41,820 nt of DNA from a bacterium (GCA_030430915.1 JAUIKH010000004.1:1-41820); one strand, 5' to 3'. Numbered from the stretch's first letter, positions 27,035-36,772 are shown. Numbers and translations: made by a program. The notes: generated from the sequence alone by a model not told the origin.

Positions 27035-27062
27035 TATGATAACATGAAATATGGAGGTTATA

Positions 27063-27239
27063 ATGGGCACAAAAAAACAAGGTCAACAAGACGTTAGGGT
27101 ACTACAACTAAATAATAGCGGTACTTATTCTGTATCTCTACCAATAAAAGAAATTAGAGAATTACATTGGCAAAAAAACCAAAGAGTAACTATAAAAAGA
27201 CAGGGTAAAAAGTTAATAATCTCAGACTGGAATGGATAA
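27063..27239 (+). CDS. AbrB/MazE/SpoVT-fold DNA-binding protein
   Basis: VLQLNNSGTYSVSLPIKEIRELHWQKNQRVTIKRQGKKLIISDW. Confidence 0.72.
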   Translation: MGTKKQGQQDVRVLQLNNSGTYSVSLPIKEIRELHWQKNQRVTIKRQGKKLIISDWNG

Positions 27240-27284
27240 AATCTGTTAGAGCAGAATTATCTTTGGTAAAATAAATTATAGATT

Positions 27285-27358
27285 GGTGCGTTGGCCGAGA
27301 AGTTAGGCATAGCTCTGCAAAAGCTAGTAGACGGGGGCAGTACCCGTACGCACCTCCA
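27285..27358 (+). tRNA. tRNA-Cys(GCA)
   Basis: GGTGCGT...AGCTCTGCAAAAGCT...ACGCACCTCCA. Confidence 0.93.
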
Positions 27359-27408
27359 AAATATAATTGATTATGGAAAAGGTTGTATGTAAAATACAAT
27401 CTGTTTAC

Positions 27409-27494
27409 GGGCGAGTGGCGGAATTGGTATACGCGTTCGACTTAAAATCGAATGTCCAAAAGACGTGCGGGTTCAAGTCCCGCCTCGCCCACCA
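27409..27494 (+). tRNA. tRNA-Leu(TAA)
   Basis: GGGCGAGTGGCGGAATTGG...TTCGACTTAAAATCGAA...GGTTCAAGTCCCGCCTCGCCCACCA. Confidence 0.95.
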
Positions 27495-27631
27495 AATTTG
27501 AAAGTCTGGCTGTAAGCTAGGCTTTTTAATTTGGCTTGTATCGGGCAGATTTGAACCAGTGGCTCTCTGAGTTTTCCTTGCTTGGCATTGCGAGATGCTC
27601 TAGCTCTCGAGCAATCAAAAAATAAAAAGTT

Positions 27632-27650
27632 GTCCCGCCTCGCCCACCAA
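27632..27650 (+). repeat. 19-bp duplicate of tRNA-Leu 3' end
   Basis: GTCCCGCCTCGCCCACCAA identical to 27477-27495; followed by terminator TCGG..CCGGCTTTTTT. Confidence 0.85.
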
Positions 27651-27728
27651 CGAAAAGAGTCGGCATATTACCGGCTTTTTTCGTTGGAAGCGGTGCAGGG
27701 TTTGAATCCAAATCCGTAAGGCGTGTGC

Positions 27729-27794
27729 GAGAAATGCCGGTGGCATTTCGCAAGGAAATCTTCTTCTGACAACTTGTTGTCAAGAATGAAGTTT
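27729..27794 (+). repeat. 66-nt hairpin element, copy 2
   Basis: 56/66 identical to 10082-10147; hairpins AAATGCC-GGT-GGCATTT and TGACAA-CTTG-TTGTCA. Confidence 0.75.
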
Positions 27795-27805
27795 AGGGCC
27801 TGCCG

Positions 27806-27836
27806 GAGCCAGGTTCAATTCCCGCTCCGTGCACCA
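27806..27836 (+). other. Orphan tRNA 3' domain
   Basis: GGTTCAATTCCCGC-TCCGTGC-A-CCA has T-loop and acceptor/CCA geometry but no 5' partner nearby. Confidence 0.6.
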
Positions 27837-27858
27837 AATCTGGGAAAAAATTGAACTG

Positions 27859-27882
27859 GTCGCCTATTTGGGCGGCTTTTTT
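27859..27882 (+). terminator. Intrinsic terminator
   Basis: GTCGCC-tatttg-GGCGGC then T tract. Confidence 0.8.
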
Positions 27883-27929
27883 ATTGGTGGGTTAACAAGA
27901 CGATGAGCCTCGAAGTCTAATACTATAGT

Positions 27930-28565
27930 TTACTGTGCGCTTACTGCTTGTTCGCAAGCAGTTTTTTGAGCTGGATCAGTAATGCTAGCACAGGCGTTTT
28001 GTAGTGTTTCAGTGCTTTGTTGTACGCTCTCTATAGCAGCTGTGTTATCTATGAAATTGACATCACTTGGTACATCAAACACTGAATCGTCTACACTCCA
28101 AGAAACACATGTAAAATCAAATTCTTTATCTTGATCGACGCTATTATTACTCTGATTTTCTTTTTCGTCTTGTGATTTTATAACACTTAAATCTAGTTTG
28201 TAGCCTTCTTTTTTGTCTTTATCCCAAACGTACTGAGTTTTATCAACATTTAATACATTACTTTGAAGAGTCATGCCTCCTACTTGGGCAGTTGTAAAGT
28301 CTCCAAACATTCGCTGATCTGAAAAATATGCAGTTCCACTACTTCTGTTGCCGTCATCATCAGTGTAATCATAAGTACACTTTGCGTTACCGCCTCGCTC
28401 AAGTAGTTTGTTTATTGAAGCTAGTTCTTTAGTAGCTTCGTTGTTTGTTGATTCACTTGTGCTGGTTGTTTCGTTTGACGAAGATTCATCGTTATTATTG
28501 CTGAATATAAAATATCCACCAGCTCCTATTACGATTACTGCTACTACTATTGCTAACCACTTCAT
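27930..28565 (-). CDS. Hypothetical single-TM extracytoplasmic protein
   Basis: N-terminal TM MKWLAIVVAVIVIGAGGYFIF, Ser/Thr/Asn-rich linker, soluble domain. Confidence 0.7.
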   Translation of the reverse strand: MKWLAIVVAVIVIGAGGYFIFSNNNDESSSNETTSTSESTNNEATKELASINKLLERGGNAKCTYDYTDDDGNRSSGTAYFSDQRMFGDFTTAQVGGMTLQSNVLNVDKTQYVWDKDKKEGYKLDLSVIKSQDEKENQSNNSVDQDKEFDFTCVSWSVDDSVFDVPSDVNFIDNTAAIESVQQSTETLQNACASITDPAQKTACEQAVSAQ

Positions 28566-28676
28566 AAAAATCTCCTTATTATCCAGCTATCATTATACCG
28601 CTCTTTGCAAGTTTTAGCTGCTACGTTATGTAAACAGTCTAGCTAACTGAGGTTAACTTATATATAATATGAGCAT

Positions 28677-30119
28677 ATGAGTAAGTTTTATGTTTGTACA
28701 GCTATTCCGTATGTAAATAGTAAACCCCATGTTGGACACGCTGTACTGCATCTATATGCTGATGTGCTAGCTAGGTATCACCGTCAGCACGGTGATCAAG
28801 TTATGTTTTCGTCAGGTACCGATGAGCATGGCGGCAAAATAGCTGAGTCTGCTGAGAAAAAAGGTATTTCACCGCAAGAGTTAGTAGATGAGATTAGCTC
28901 AAGTTTTCAGGATGGTTTAAAAAAACTGAGTATTAGCAATGACAGATTCGTAAGAACAACTGACAAAAATCATGAAAAAAGGGCTGCAATAATATGGGAA
29001 AACCTTAAAAAAGACATATATAAAAACACATACGTTGGCATGTATTGTGTGGGCTGTGAAGAATTCAAGCCAGCTACTTATGTAAAAGACACCAAGGGTG
29101 TATGTCCAAATCATAATAGGGAATATGAAAAAGTTGAAGAAGAAAACTATTTTTTCAGACTTAGTGCTTATTCAGAGCAGATAAAAAAGGCAATAGAAGA
29201 CAATGTATACTCAGTCAAGCCTGCATCACGAAAAGCAGAGATATTAGGAATGCTCAATGAAGGACTTGATGACATAAGTATTAGTAGGAGCTCTGAAAAA
29301 GTTAGCTGGGGCATACCTGTTCCAGGTGATCCATCGCAAGTTATGTATGTTTGGTTTGAAGCTCTAATGAATTACATTACAGTTATTGGCTATCCAGAGA
29401 ATGAAGATTTTAAAAAGTATTGGCCAGCAGATGTACAAGTTATAGGTAAAGACATTCTTAGATTTCATGCAGCTATATGGCCAGGTATGCTCTTAGGGCT
29501 TGGTCTGCCGTTGCCAGACACACTTTTTGTACATGGATTTGTTAGCTCCGATGGTAAAAAGATGAGTAAGAGTCTGGGAAATGTGGTTGACCCGCTAGAG
29601 GTGGTAGATAAATATGGTTTGGATGCATTTAGGTATTACTTCTTGCGGTATGGCCCAAGTAATGAAGACGTAGACTTCACATGGGAAAAGTTTGAAGATG
29701 CATACAATAACGAGCTAGCAAATGAGCTTGGCAATGCAGTATCTAGAGTTGTGGCAATGGTTGTAAAGTACCAAGAAGGGGTAATTGGAGATATCCCGCC
29801 AGCTGAGCACGACACTGAACAATACCATCAAGCTATAAAAGATTGTCGTTTTGATCGAGCAATGGAGGCAGTTTGGGTTCAAGTTCGTGGCTTGAATCAA
29901 TACATTGAGGAAGAAAAGCCTTGGCAAATTGCTAAAGAAGGCGACGAAGAACACCTAAAAGAAGTGCTGGCTTATATGTGTAGTGCACTACTTGAGATAT
30001 CACAGCTAATAACACCATTTATGCCTGAAACTGCTAAAAAGATAGACAATGTGTTCTCTGATGGCGTGATAAGGCAGTTAAGCGAACCTCTGTTCCCTAA
30101 AGAAAATGCAGCTAAATAA
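28677..30119 (+). CDS. metG: Methionyl-tRNA synthetase
   Basis: TAIPYVNSKPHVGHA (HIGH-like), GTDEHGGKIAE, KMSKSLGN. Confidence 0.96.
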   Translation: MSKFYVCTAIPYVNSKPHVGHAVLHLYADVLARYHRQHGDQVMFSSGTDEHGGKIAESAEKKGISPQELVDEISSSFQDGLKKLSISNDRFVRTTDKNHEKRAAIIWENLKKDIYKNTYVGMYCVGCEEFKPATYVKDTKGVCPNHNREYEKVEEENYFFRLSAYSEQIKKAIEDNVYSVKPASRKAEILGMLNEGLDDISISRSSEKVSWGIPVPGDPSQVMYVWFEALMNYITVIGYPENEDFKKYWPADVQVIGKDILRFHAAIWPGMLLGLGLPLPDTLFVHGFVSSDGKKMSKSLGNVVDPLEVVDKYGLDAFRYYFLRYGPSNEDVDFTWEKFEDAYNNELANELGNAVSRVVAMVVKYQEGVIGDIPPAEHDTEQYHQAIKDCRFDRAMEAVWVQVRGLNQYIEEEKPWQIAKEGDEEHLKEVLAYMCSALLEISQLITPFMPETAKKIDNVFSDGVIRQLSEPLFPKENAAK

Positions 30120-30125
30120 TTTGTA

Positions 30126-30938
30126 ATGAGTAAGCTAGAGTTTATTGACACTCATTGTCATATACATGACGAAGAGTTTACTAAGAAGTACACAGAATCA
30201 CCAGAGGAAATCATTGCTAGCTCTAAAAATGCGGGTGTGAGTAATCTTATTTGTGTAGGTACAGACTTGAAAAGTAGCTTGTCGGCTGTAAGTTTTTGCA
30301 AGGACAATAAGAATATCTACTGTTCACTAGCGCTGCATCCACATGAAGCTGAAAAATCCACCATCAAAGAGCTGGAGAGACAGGTAGAATTAATCAGAAA
30401 ATCTATTAGTACGAATATAGAATCAGGAAAAATTGTTGCAGTTGGCGAATGTGGGCTAGATTATTTCTATCACAAAGATAAAGATATTCTATCAAGACAG
30501 CAAGAACTTTTACGGCTTCATTTTGAGCTTGCAATTGAATTTGATTTACCAATGATTTTCCATGTTAGGGATGCGTTTGAAGATTTTTTTAATGTATTCG
30601 ATGACTATAAAGGTATTAAGGGAGTAGTTCATAGTTTCAGTGCAAGTGAAAAAGAACTGAAAGGTGTAATTGAACGAGGTTTGTATGTCGGTCTTAACGG
30701 TATAATGACATTTACCAAAGACGAAAAACAATTATCGGCTGCCAGAAAAGTGCCTGAAAATAAACTAATTTTAGAAACCGACGCACCTTTCTTGACCCCT
30801 GTGCCATTTCGTGGTAAAATCTGCAAGCCAGAGCATGTGGTGTTAACGGCGCAGTTTTTAGCTGATATTAGAGGTGAAAATCTCGAAATTATTAGCAAAA
30901 GTTCGACCAAAAATGCTAGAATGCTTTTCGGTATATAG
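30126..30938 (+). CDS. TatD family hydrolase
   Basis: FIDTHCHIHDEEF, VAVGECGLDYFYHKD, LILETDAPFLTP. Confidence 0.93.
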   Translation: MSKLEFIDTHCHIHDEEFTKKYTESPEEIIASSKNAGVSNLICVGTDLKSSLSAVSFCKDNKNIYCSLALHPHEAEKSTIKELERQVELIRKSISTNIESGKIVAVGECGLDYFYHKDKDILSRQQELLRLHFELAIEFDLPMIFHVRDAFEDFFNVFDDYKGIKGVVHSFSASEKELKGVIERGLYVGLNGIMTFTKDEKQLSAARKVPENKLILETDAPFLTPVPFRGKICKPEHVVLTAQFLADIRGENLEIISKSSTKNARMLFGI

Positions 30939-30961
30939 GTCTTTATAAAGATTAGAGAAGT

Positions 30962-31414
30962 ATGTTTGAAGAGTTAAAATCAGTATTCGAATCTCAACTA
31001 CCTCAGCTAGGAGCTGAGGCTTTTAGTGTTCATGACACGCTGCAAGGTAGGGTTGACGATCTGACGCATTCAGTAAACGCAGTAAACAGCGTAATTGATT
31101 CTATGTCTGCTTCACAGGTTAGTAGAATGGATAGAGTTAAGGATATCGCAGTAAATACTGATGTACTTCTTGCTCAAACTGTAAAAAGAGAAAAGGACCT
31201 TTATAATGCAGAAGTAGTAAGCAATATGGCAGCTGGTAATTCATTAGGTTTTAGAAAAGACGATCCGAGTGAAATAATTGCAAAAAACGATAAGCTTGAA
31301 CACGATATAGAACATGATGAACTTACCGATAAACAAAGACGAACCAATGAAGCTAATCAAAGAATCAGAGAACTGCACAGCTTGAATGATAATAACTTTG
31401 CCTTAGGTGCTTAA
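30962..31414 (+). CDS. Hypothetical coiled-coil protein
   Basis: 150-aa ORF with SD gagaag. Confidence 0.55.
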   Translation: MFEELKSVFESQLPQLGAEAFSVHDTLQGRVDDLTHSVNAVNSVIDSMSASQVSRMDRVKDIAVNTDVLLAQTVKREKDLYNAEVVSNMAAGNSLGFRKDDPSEIIAKNDKLEHDIEHDELTDKQRRTNEANQRIRELHSLNDNNFALGA

Positions 31415-31419
31415 AAACT

Positions 31420-31794
31420 ATGAATATATTTACGCATTTTTTTAAAAACTCTTCTAACACCGCTGAAAAAAGAAAGCAACAAATAATAAATGACTTAATT
31501 AGAAGAGAGTCGGTAATCAATCAAGATATATTTGGTAAGCTTCCAAAAGGTACGAAAAGGAATTTTTTCTGCCTAGATAAAAATACTTGGGTTTGGTATG
31601 AGGAGTGGATTGATAATAATAAACGCAAACAACAATCAACAACTAAATACATAATTAGATCTAGTGAGATTCTGAAGTCACAAAACGGCGGGGCCTATCA
31701 TAGACTAAACTTTGAAGAAGCAGAAAACTTCCAAAAAGCCACAAACCTTTACGTTGATAACGTAAAAAAAGAACTCTATGCTACTAGAGGTTAG
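31420..31794 (+). CDS. Hypothetical protein
   Basis: 124-aa ORF adjacent to the preceding gene. Confidence 0.6.
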   Translation: MNIFTHFFKNSSNTAEKRKQQIINDLIRRESVINQDIFGKLPKGTKRNFFCLDKNTWVWYEEWIDNNKRKQQSTTKYIIRSSEILKSQNGGAYHRLNFEEAENFQKATNLYVDNVKKELYATRG

Positions 31795-31799
31795 TAAAC

Positions 31800-31828
31800 C
31801 TGACATACAATTTAAATTAAGCTAATAT
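31800..31828 (+). promoter_or_regulatory. Sigma70-type promoter, leaderless configuration
   Basis: CTGACA (31800-31805), 17-bp spacer, TAATAT (31823-31828), 7 nt to ATG 31836. Confidence 0.6.
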
Positions 31829-31835
31829 TTATCAT

Positions 31836-32972
31836 ATGAAACAAGTATATTTAGATTTTGCAGCCGCAACCCCAATGCGTGATGAGGTAGTTGATGCAAT
31901 GGGGCCTTTCTTTAAAGAATCTTTTTACAATCCGTCTTCTTTGTACCAACGCTCAAAACAAGTCAAAGACGATCTAGAAAAAGCAAGGACGAGGGTTGCT
32001 CAAACCATTGGCTGTAGGCCAAGCGAGGTAATATTTACCGCTGGCGGAACAGAGTCGGATAATCTTGCTATTAACGGTGTCATGGAGAAGCATCCAGGCA
32101 AAAATTTAATAGTTAGTGCAGTAGAGCACGAAGCAGTTAGACAGCCAGCCGAGATTTATAAATGTAAGATTTCTCCTGTAGATAAAACAGGTGAAGTTAA
32201 ACTAGACAAGTTAGAGCAACTGATAGATAAGGATACGGTGCTTATTTCGTGTATTTATGCCAATAACGAGGTCGGCACTGTTCAGCCAGTTAAGGAAATT
32301 TCAAATATCATTAAAAAGGTTAGAAATAGTAGACGCATTAGTGGTATGAAAACACCACTCTACCTTCACATAGATGCAGCCCAAGCACCTTTATACTTAG
32401 ATATAAATGTTGCTAGACTTGGCGTGGATTTGATGAGCTTAAATGGCGGCAAGATCTACGGTCCTAAACAATCAGGAATTTTATATGCTAAAGCAACGAT
32501 TGAGCTGAACCCGCAAATTACTGGTGGCGGTCAAGAAAGAGGCATGAGAAGCGGCACTGAAAATGTTGCTAATATAGCAGGTTTTGCAAAAGCGTTAGAG
32601 CTTGCTGCTGATAAAAGAAAAGTTGTAAATAAAAACACTAAATTTTTATCTGATTACTTCAAAAATGAATTAAAAACAAGTTTTCAGGCAATAGTTAATG
32701 GTAGTAGCAAAAAAAATATACCAAACATAATTCATGCAACTTTTGAAGGACAGGATAACGAAAGACTGCTATTTTCTTTAGATGAACTCGGTGTAATGGC
32801 TGCAACTGGGTCTGCTTGCAGTGCAAGCAAGGAAAGATTTTCTCATGTTTTAAGAGCTATGGGAGTTAGTGAAAAATCAGGTCGATCAAGCCTGCGTTTT
32901 AGCCTCGGATGTGAAACGACAAAAGAAGACATAGATTATGCACTCTCAGCTTTAGCAAAAATTTTAAATTGA
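31836..32972 (+). CDS. Cysteine desulfurase (NifS/IscS family)
   Basis: YLDFAAATPMRDEV, FTAGGTESDNLAI, HIDAAQAPLYLDINV, GGKIYGPKQSGILY, TGSACSASKE. Confidence 0.95.
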   Translation: MKQVYLDFAAATPMRDEVVDAMGPFFKESFYNPSSLYQRSKQVKDDLEKARTRVAQTIGCRPSEVIFTAGGTESDNLAINGVMEKHPGKNLIVSAVEHEAVRQPAEIYKCKISPVDKTGEVKLDKLEQLIDKDTVLISCIYANNEVGTVQPVKEISNIIKKVRNSRRISGMKTPLYLHIDAAQAPLYLDINVARLGVDLMSLNGGKIYGPKQSGILYAKATIELNPQITGGGQERGMRSGTENVANIAGFAKALELAADKRKVVNKNTKFLSDYFKNELKTSFQAIVNGSSKKNIPNIIHATFEGQDNERLLFSLDELGVMAATGSACSASKERFSHVLRAMGVSEKSGRSSLRFSLGCETTKEDIDYALSALAKILN

Positions 32973-33119
32973 CAAGAATAATCCTTCGGAAAATACGGAA
33001 ATCAAATTCGGATGATCTAATAACATTTAAAAGCAGTAATTTCAATCAAGATATAACTAGCCTACTAAAAGCAAAAGCGGTATACTTAAATTCAGTAGGC
33101 CAAACCTATTTTTTAAATT

Positions 33120-33962
33120 ATGCTGCAAAAAATCAAATCAAAAATATCATTGAAACGAGTCCTAGCCCTAACAGGTTTGTTTATCTTATTTTCTTATTCT
33201 CTTTCTGTTCCTGCTTTTGCTCAAACGATAACACAGGGCTACTCCTCGGACGGTGACATTCAGAGAGCAACTATTGTATCTGTAGATTCTGAAAATCCAA
33301 AAAAGGTAGAGCCGGCCTCATTAGATAACCAAGATAGAATACACGGTGTTGTAGTCGGTCAAAACGATGCTCCATTTACATTGTCAACCGAGGATGAAAA
33401 AACTTTTGTTGCTACGACAGGAAGATTTGAAGTTTTTGTTAGCAATGAGAACGGAGTGGTTCAAGAAGGAGACTTTATAACTATCTCAAGGGTTGCAGGA
33501 ATAGGTATGAAGGCAGGTGAGGAAGATATTTACGTTCTCGGTAAAGCTTTAAGTGGATTTGATGGCGAAACCGCGGTTTTGAGTACTACAAATATTGATG
33601 ATGGTGGTGTAGAAAAAAAGGTGGCAATTGGCAGAGTACAAGCAGATATAAGTGTTAGTGGTAACCCGCTTTTTAAACCAACCCAGGCCAATTTACCTGG
33701 ATTTCTTGAGAGAATAGCTGAAAATATCGCTCAGAAACCAGTAAATCCGACAAGAATATACATAAGTATATTAATACTCATAGTATCTTCCGTAGTGGCT
33801 GGAACTTTGTTGTACTCAGGTATTAGAAGCGGAATTATATCAATCGGCCGTAACCCTCTTTCGAAGAAATCAATCACAAAAAGTCTTATGCAGGTCATAT
33901 TAACAAGTGTAATTATTTTGTTGTTGGGTGTTTTTGGGGTATATTTAGTATTAAGAATTTAA
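33120..33962 (+). CDS. Secreted-domain membrane protein with C-terminal two-TM hairpin (possible c-subunit-like)
   Basis: Signal peptide (SYSLSVPAFAQ), beta-rich domain, two TM helices joined by ISIGRNPLSKKSI; first gene of the F1-like cluster. Confidence 0.65.
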   Translation: MLQKIKSKISLKRVLALTGLFILFSYSLSVPAFAQTITQGYSSDGDIQRATIVSVDSENPKKVEPASLDNQDRIHGVVVGQNDAPFTLSTEDEKTFVATTGRFEVFVSNENGVVQEGDFITISRVAGIGMKAGEEDIYVLGKALSGFDGETAVLSTTNIDDGGVEKKVAIGRVQADISVSGNPLFKPTQANLPGFLERIAENIAQKPVNPTRIYISILILIVSSVVAGTLLYSGIRSGIISIGRNPLSKKSITKSLMQVILTSVIILLLGVFGVYLVLRI

Positions 33963-33994
33963 TCTAGCGGTGGGAGCGCTCTAACAGATATAAA

Positions 33995-34615
33995 GTGAGC
34001 TTAGGATTACTAATAGCGATTATTGTTGTAATAGTTGGTCTAACGACTATTATTATTTGGTTTATATTTCACCCACGTGAGGCCAAACCAAAAAAGAAAA
34101 ACGCCATCGAAGATCTAACAGATAAGGCAAAAGATGATGTTGAGCACATATTTAATGACGATTTTCGTGAAGAATTACGTAACAGGGGTAGACTACATTT
34201 TGAAAAAATAATAGGTGAGAATGCTATGTTCTTGCAGCAGGACTTACGACTGACAACTAGTCAGCTAAATGAGTTCATGAGAAGTGAAATCACTCACGTG
34301 CTAAAAGAAGAGTTTTCTAAGTACGAACAGTCAATAAACGATGCAAAACAGCTGGCTATTGATTCAATTCAAAAAACTCAAGACACGATTGAACAACAAA
34401 GAGAACTTCTAACAGGCCAATTAAATGAACAGCTTAAGGCAGAAAAAAGCCGCAGTTTAAGTAGATTTGAATCTCATATGGCTGATATTGTTAACCACTA
34501 CGTATTAGAGGCCGTAGGTGAACAGATAGATCTTAGTGAGCAATTAGATTTTATCTTGTCACAGATGGAGCGAAATAAACAGGCGATTATTGAGGATATT
34601 AAGAATGGTGCATAG
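33995..34615 (+). CDS. F-type ATPase b-like subunit (N-terminal TM, long coiled coil)
   Basis: GTG start; one TM helix then charged helical region; lies directly before delta/alpha-like genes. Confidence 0.6.
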   Translation: MSLGLLIAIIVVIVGLTTIIIWFIFHPREAKPKKKNAIEDLTDKAKDDVEHIFNDDFREELRNRGRLHFEKIIGENAMFLQQDLRLTTSQLNEFMRSEITHVLKEEFSKYEQSINDAKQLAIDSIQKTQDTIEQQRELLTGQLNEQLKAEKSRSLSRFESHMADIVNHYVLEAVGEQIDLSEQLDFILSQMERNKQAIIEDIKNGA

Positions 34616-34647
34616 GCTTAGACTAGGGCATCGAGGATAAAACATAA

Positions 34648-35211
34648 ATGAATCCTTTGACTTTACCAGTTACGGTTGTTAGTCCAACAGACATAGCTAG
34701 ACTGTTGCGTGAAATTGAATCAATAGACAATTTCTTCAGACAATCGGCCATTAGACAGTCCGGAACACCAAATGCATTGCCAAGACTAAGTAAGTTGATG
34801 GACAGTTTTGTGACAAATAATCAGTTAAATTTACTGCAAGAAGAAGATAGGCAAAAAATATCACAACTTTTAAGTGAGCTACATAGCTCTGCTCCCGTGC
34901 TTCATGTTAGTTTTAGTGTCGATCCACCAGGTCCTTATATTCAAAAGATTGTTGCGTGGCTAAGAAACAACATTAGCCCGTATGTATTAGTGACCGTTGG
35001 GCTTCAGCCCAATATTGGTGCGGGTTGTGTGGTTAGGACTACAAATAAACTTTTTGATTTTAGTTTACGAGAATATTTTGATGAGAAACGAGGCTTTTTC
35101 ATAGATAAGCTCCATACAGCTATCACAGAGTCAGATTCAGGTGCAGAAAATCAAGTAGTTGAAGCGCCAGTCCAGATAAAGTCTTCTGTTCAAGATAGGG
35201 TTACCAAATGA
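34648..35211 (+). CDS. F-type ATPase delta-like subunit
   Basis: C-terminal [47 protein letters not shown] resembles the delta C-terminal domain; position in cluster. Confidence 0.6.
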   Translation: MNPLTLPVTVVSPTDIARLLREIESIDNFFRQSAIRQSGTPNALPRLSKLMDSFVTNNQLNLLQEEDRQKISQLLSELHSSAPVLHVSFSVDPPGPYIQKIVAWLRNNISPYVLVTVGLQPNIGAGCVVRTTNKLFDFSLREYFDEKRGFFIDKLHTAITESDSGAENQVVEAPVQIKSSVQDRVTK

Positions 35212-36772
35212 GTCTAACAACTGGTAATCAACATTTTGATAAACTAATTGAAGCTGAAAAGCCAGTCGGTGAAGTGATTGGTGTTGAGAAATTTTTAATC
35301 AAAGTCAAAGGTCTGCACCCATGCAGAATTCATGCTCTTGTGATGTTCGATGATGGGAGCAAGGGTTTTGTACACCAAGTAACGCAAGAATATGTTTTGG
35401 TTCTTCATTTGGGTGACGTCGAGCTTAGGTTAGGCAGCATAGCGGTATTGCAACACGAACAGCTAGTTAGCAAAGTGGGTAAGGATTTTATTGGTCGTGT
35501 CATTACTGTTACAGGCGAACCATTAGATGGCAAGGGGCCAATTGCTGCTGATTCCGTGTGGCCTGTGTTTAATCCTGCACCAGCTTTACATGAAAGAAAG
35601 CTGTTGGATACCCAATTGGAAAGCGGAGTAACAGCGTTAGATGCTCTATTCCCTGTTGTTAGAGGTCAGCGTATGACTCTATTAGGCGATAGTAAATCAG
35701 GAAAAAGCACCTTAGTAACTCAGTTAACAATCAATCAGAAAAATACAGATCAAGTAGTAGTCTACGCCCTTATTGCAAAAAGAAGAAGTGATGTCGATAC
35801 TTTACTTAGTCGTCTAAAGGAGACAGGTGCTCTAGAAAAAGCCATAGTGGTTGTTTCAACCATGTTTGAATCATTAATTATGAGCTACATTGCACCTTAC
35901 GTAGCATGTGCAATGGCAGAATATCTATGGCAAGAGTTGGGTCAAGACACAATTATAATTTACGATGATTTAACATCACATGCACATGCTTACCGAGAAG
36001 TTGCTCTATTATCAGGTGTAAGTCCAGGACGAGATAGCTATCCGGGTGATATGTTTTATGCCCATTCTAGTTTGCTGGAACGAGCAGGTAGATTAGAAAG
36101 AAATGGCGCTCACTTAACTAGTTTGCCTCTGGTAAATGCGGCAGGTGGTGATATTACTGCATATTTGCCGACTAATATTATGTCGATAACTGATGGTCAG
36201 TGGATTCTAGATATGGATATATTTCGTAATGGTATCAGGCCTGCACTGAGTATGGGTCTAAGTGTTACTCGTGTTGGAGGGGTGGGTCATAATAAGAGGC
36301 AAAAAGCATTAGCAGCTCAAACACTGAAAATGCTAGCCGATTATAGGCAGTCAGAAGAATTTTCTCATTTCGGTTCAGAATTAGCTAAAGAAGCCAAAAG
36401 AGCTCTAGACACAGGTAAAAGAGTTTTCGAATTATTGACTCAAAGTCCTACAGAAGTTTTTTCATTTACTGCACAACAATTAATGTTAGATATTACTCTA
36501 AATCTTGAGGATGGCGAAAAATTAGATATCGGCCAGCTAAAGCTAGCTGTCAACGAAATAGTCAACGAAGTTAAAGACGATACAGACGAGGCTTATGAAG
36601 CTGCTAAATCTAAACTGAAAAAACAGAGTGTAACTAAAGCTGAATTGGAGACTGAAAAAGCTGATAAAGAGTCTGTGGAAAAAGAGAATGAACAACCAAA
36701 AGAAGAATCCAAATCTAAGAAAGATGAACCTGAAAAAGACTCCAAAAAACCGTCAGAAAAAGAGGATAAAAA

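Noticed and set aside
27526-27783. 85-aa minus-strand ORF
   Set aside because: Overlaps the tRNA-Leu tail duplicate, a terminator and the hairpin element; the SHWFKSARYKPN-like sequence is a typical antisense-tRNA artefact
32969-33256. 95-aa ORF between the cysteine desulfurase and the F1-like operon
   Set aside because: Overlaps the N-terminus of the 33120 ORF out of frame; no domain; no good SD
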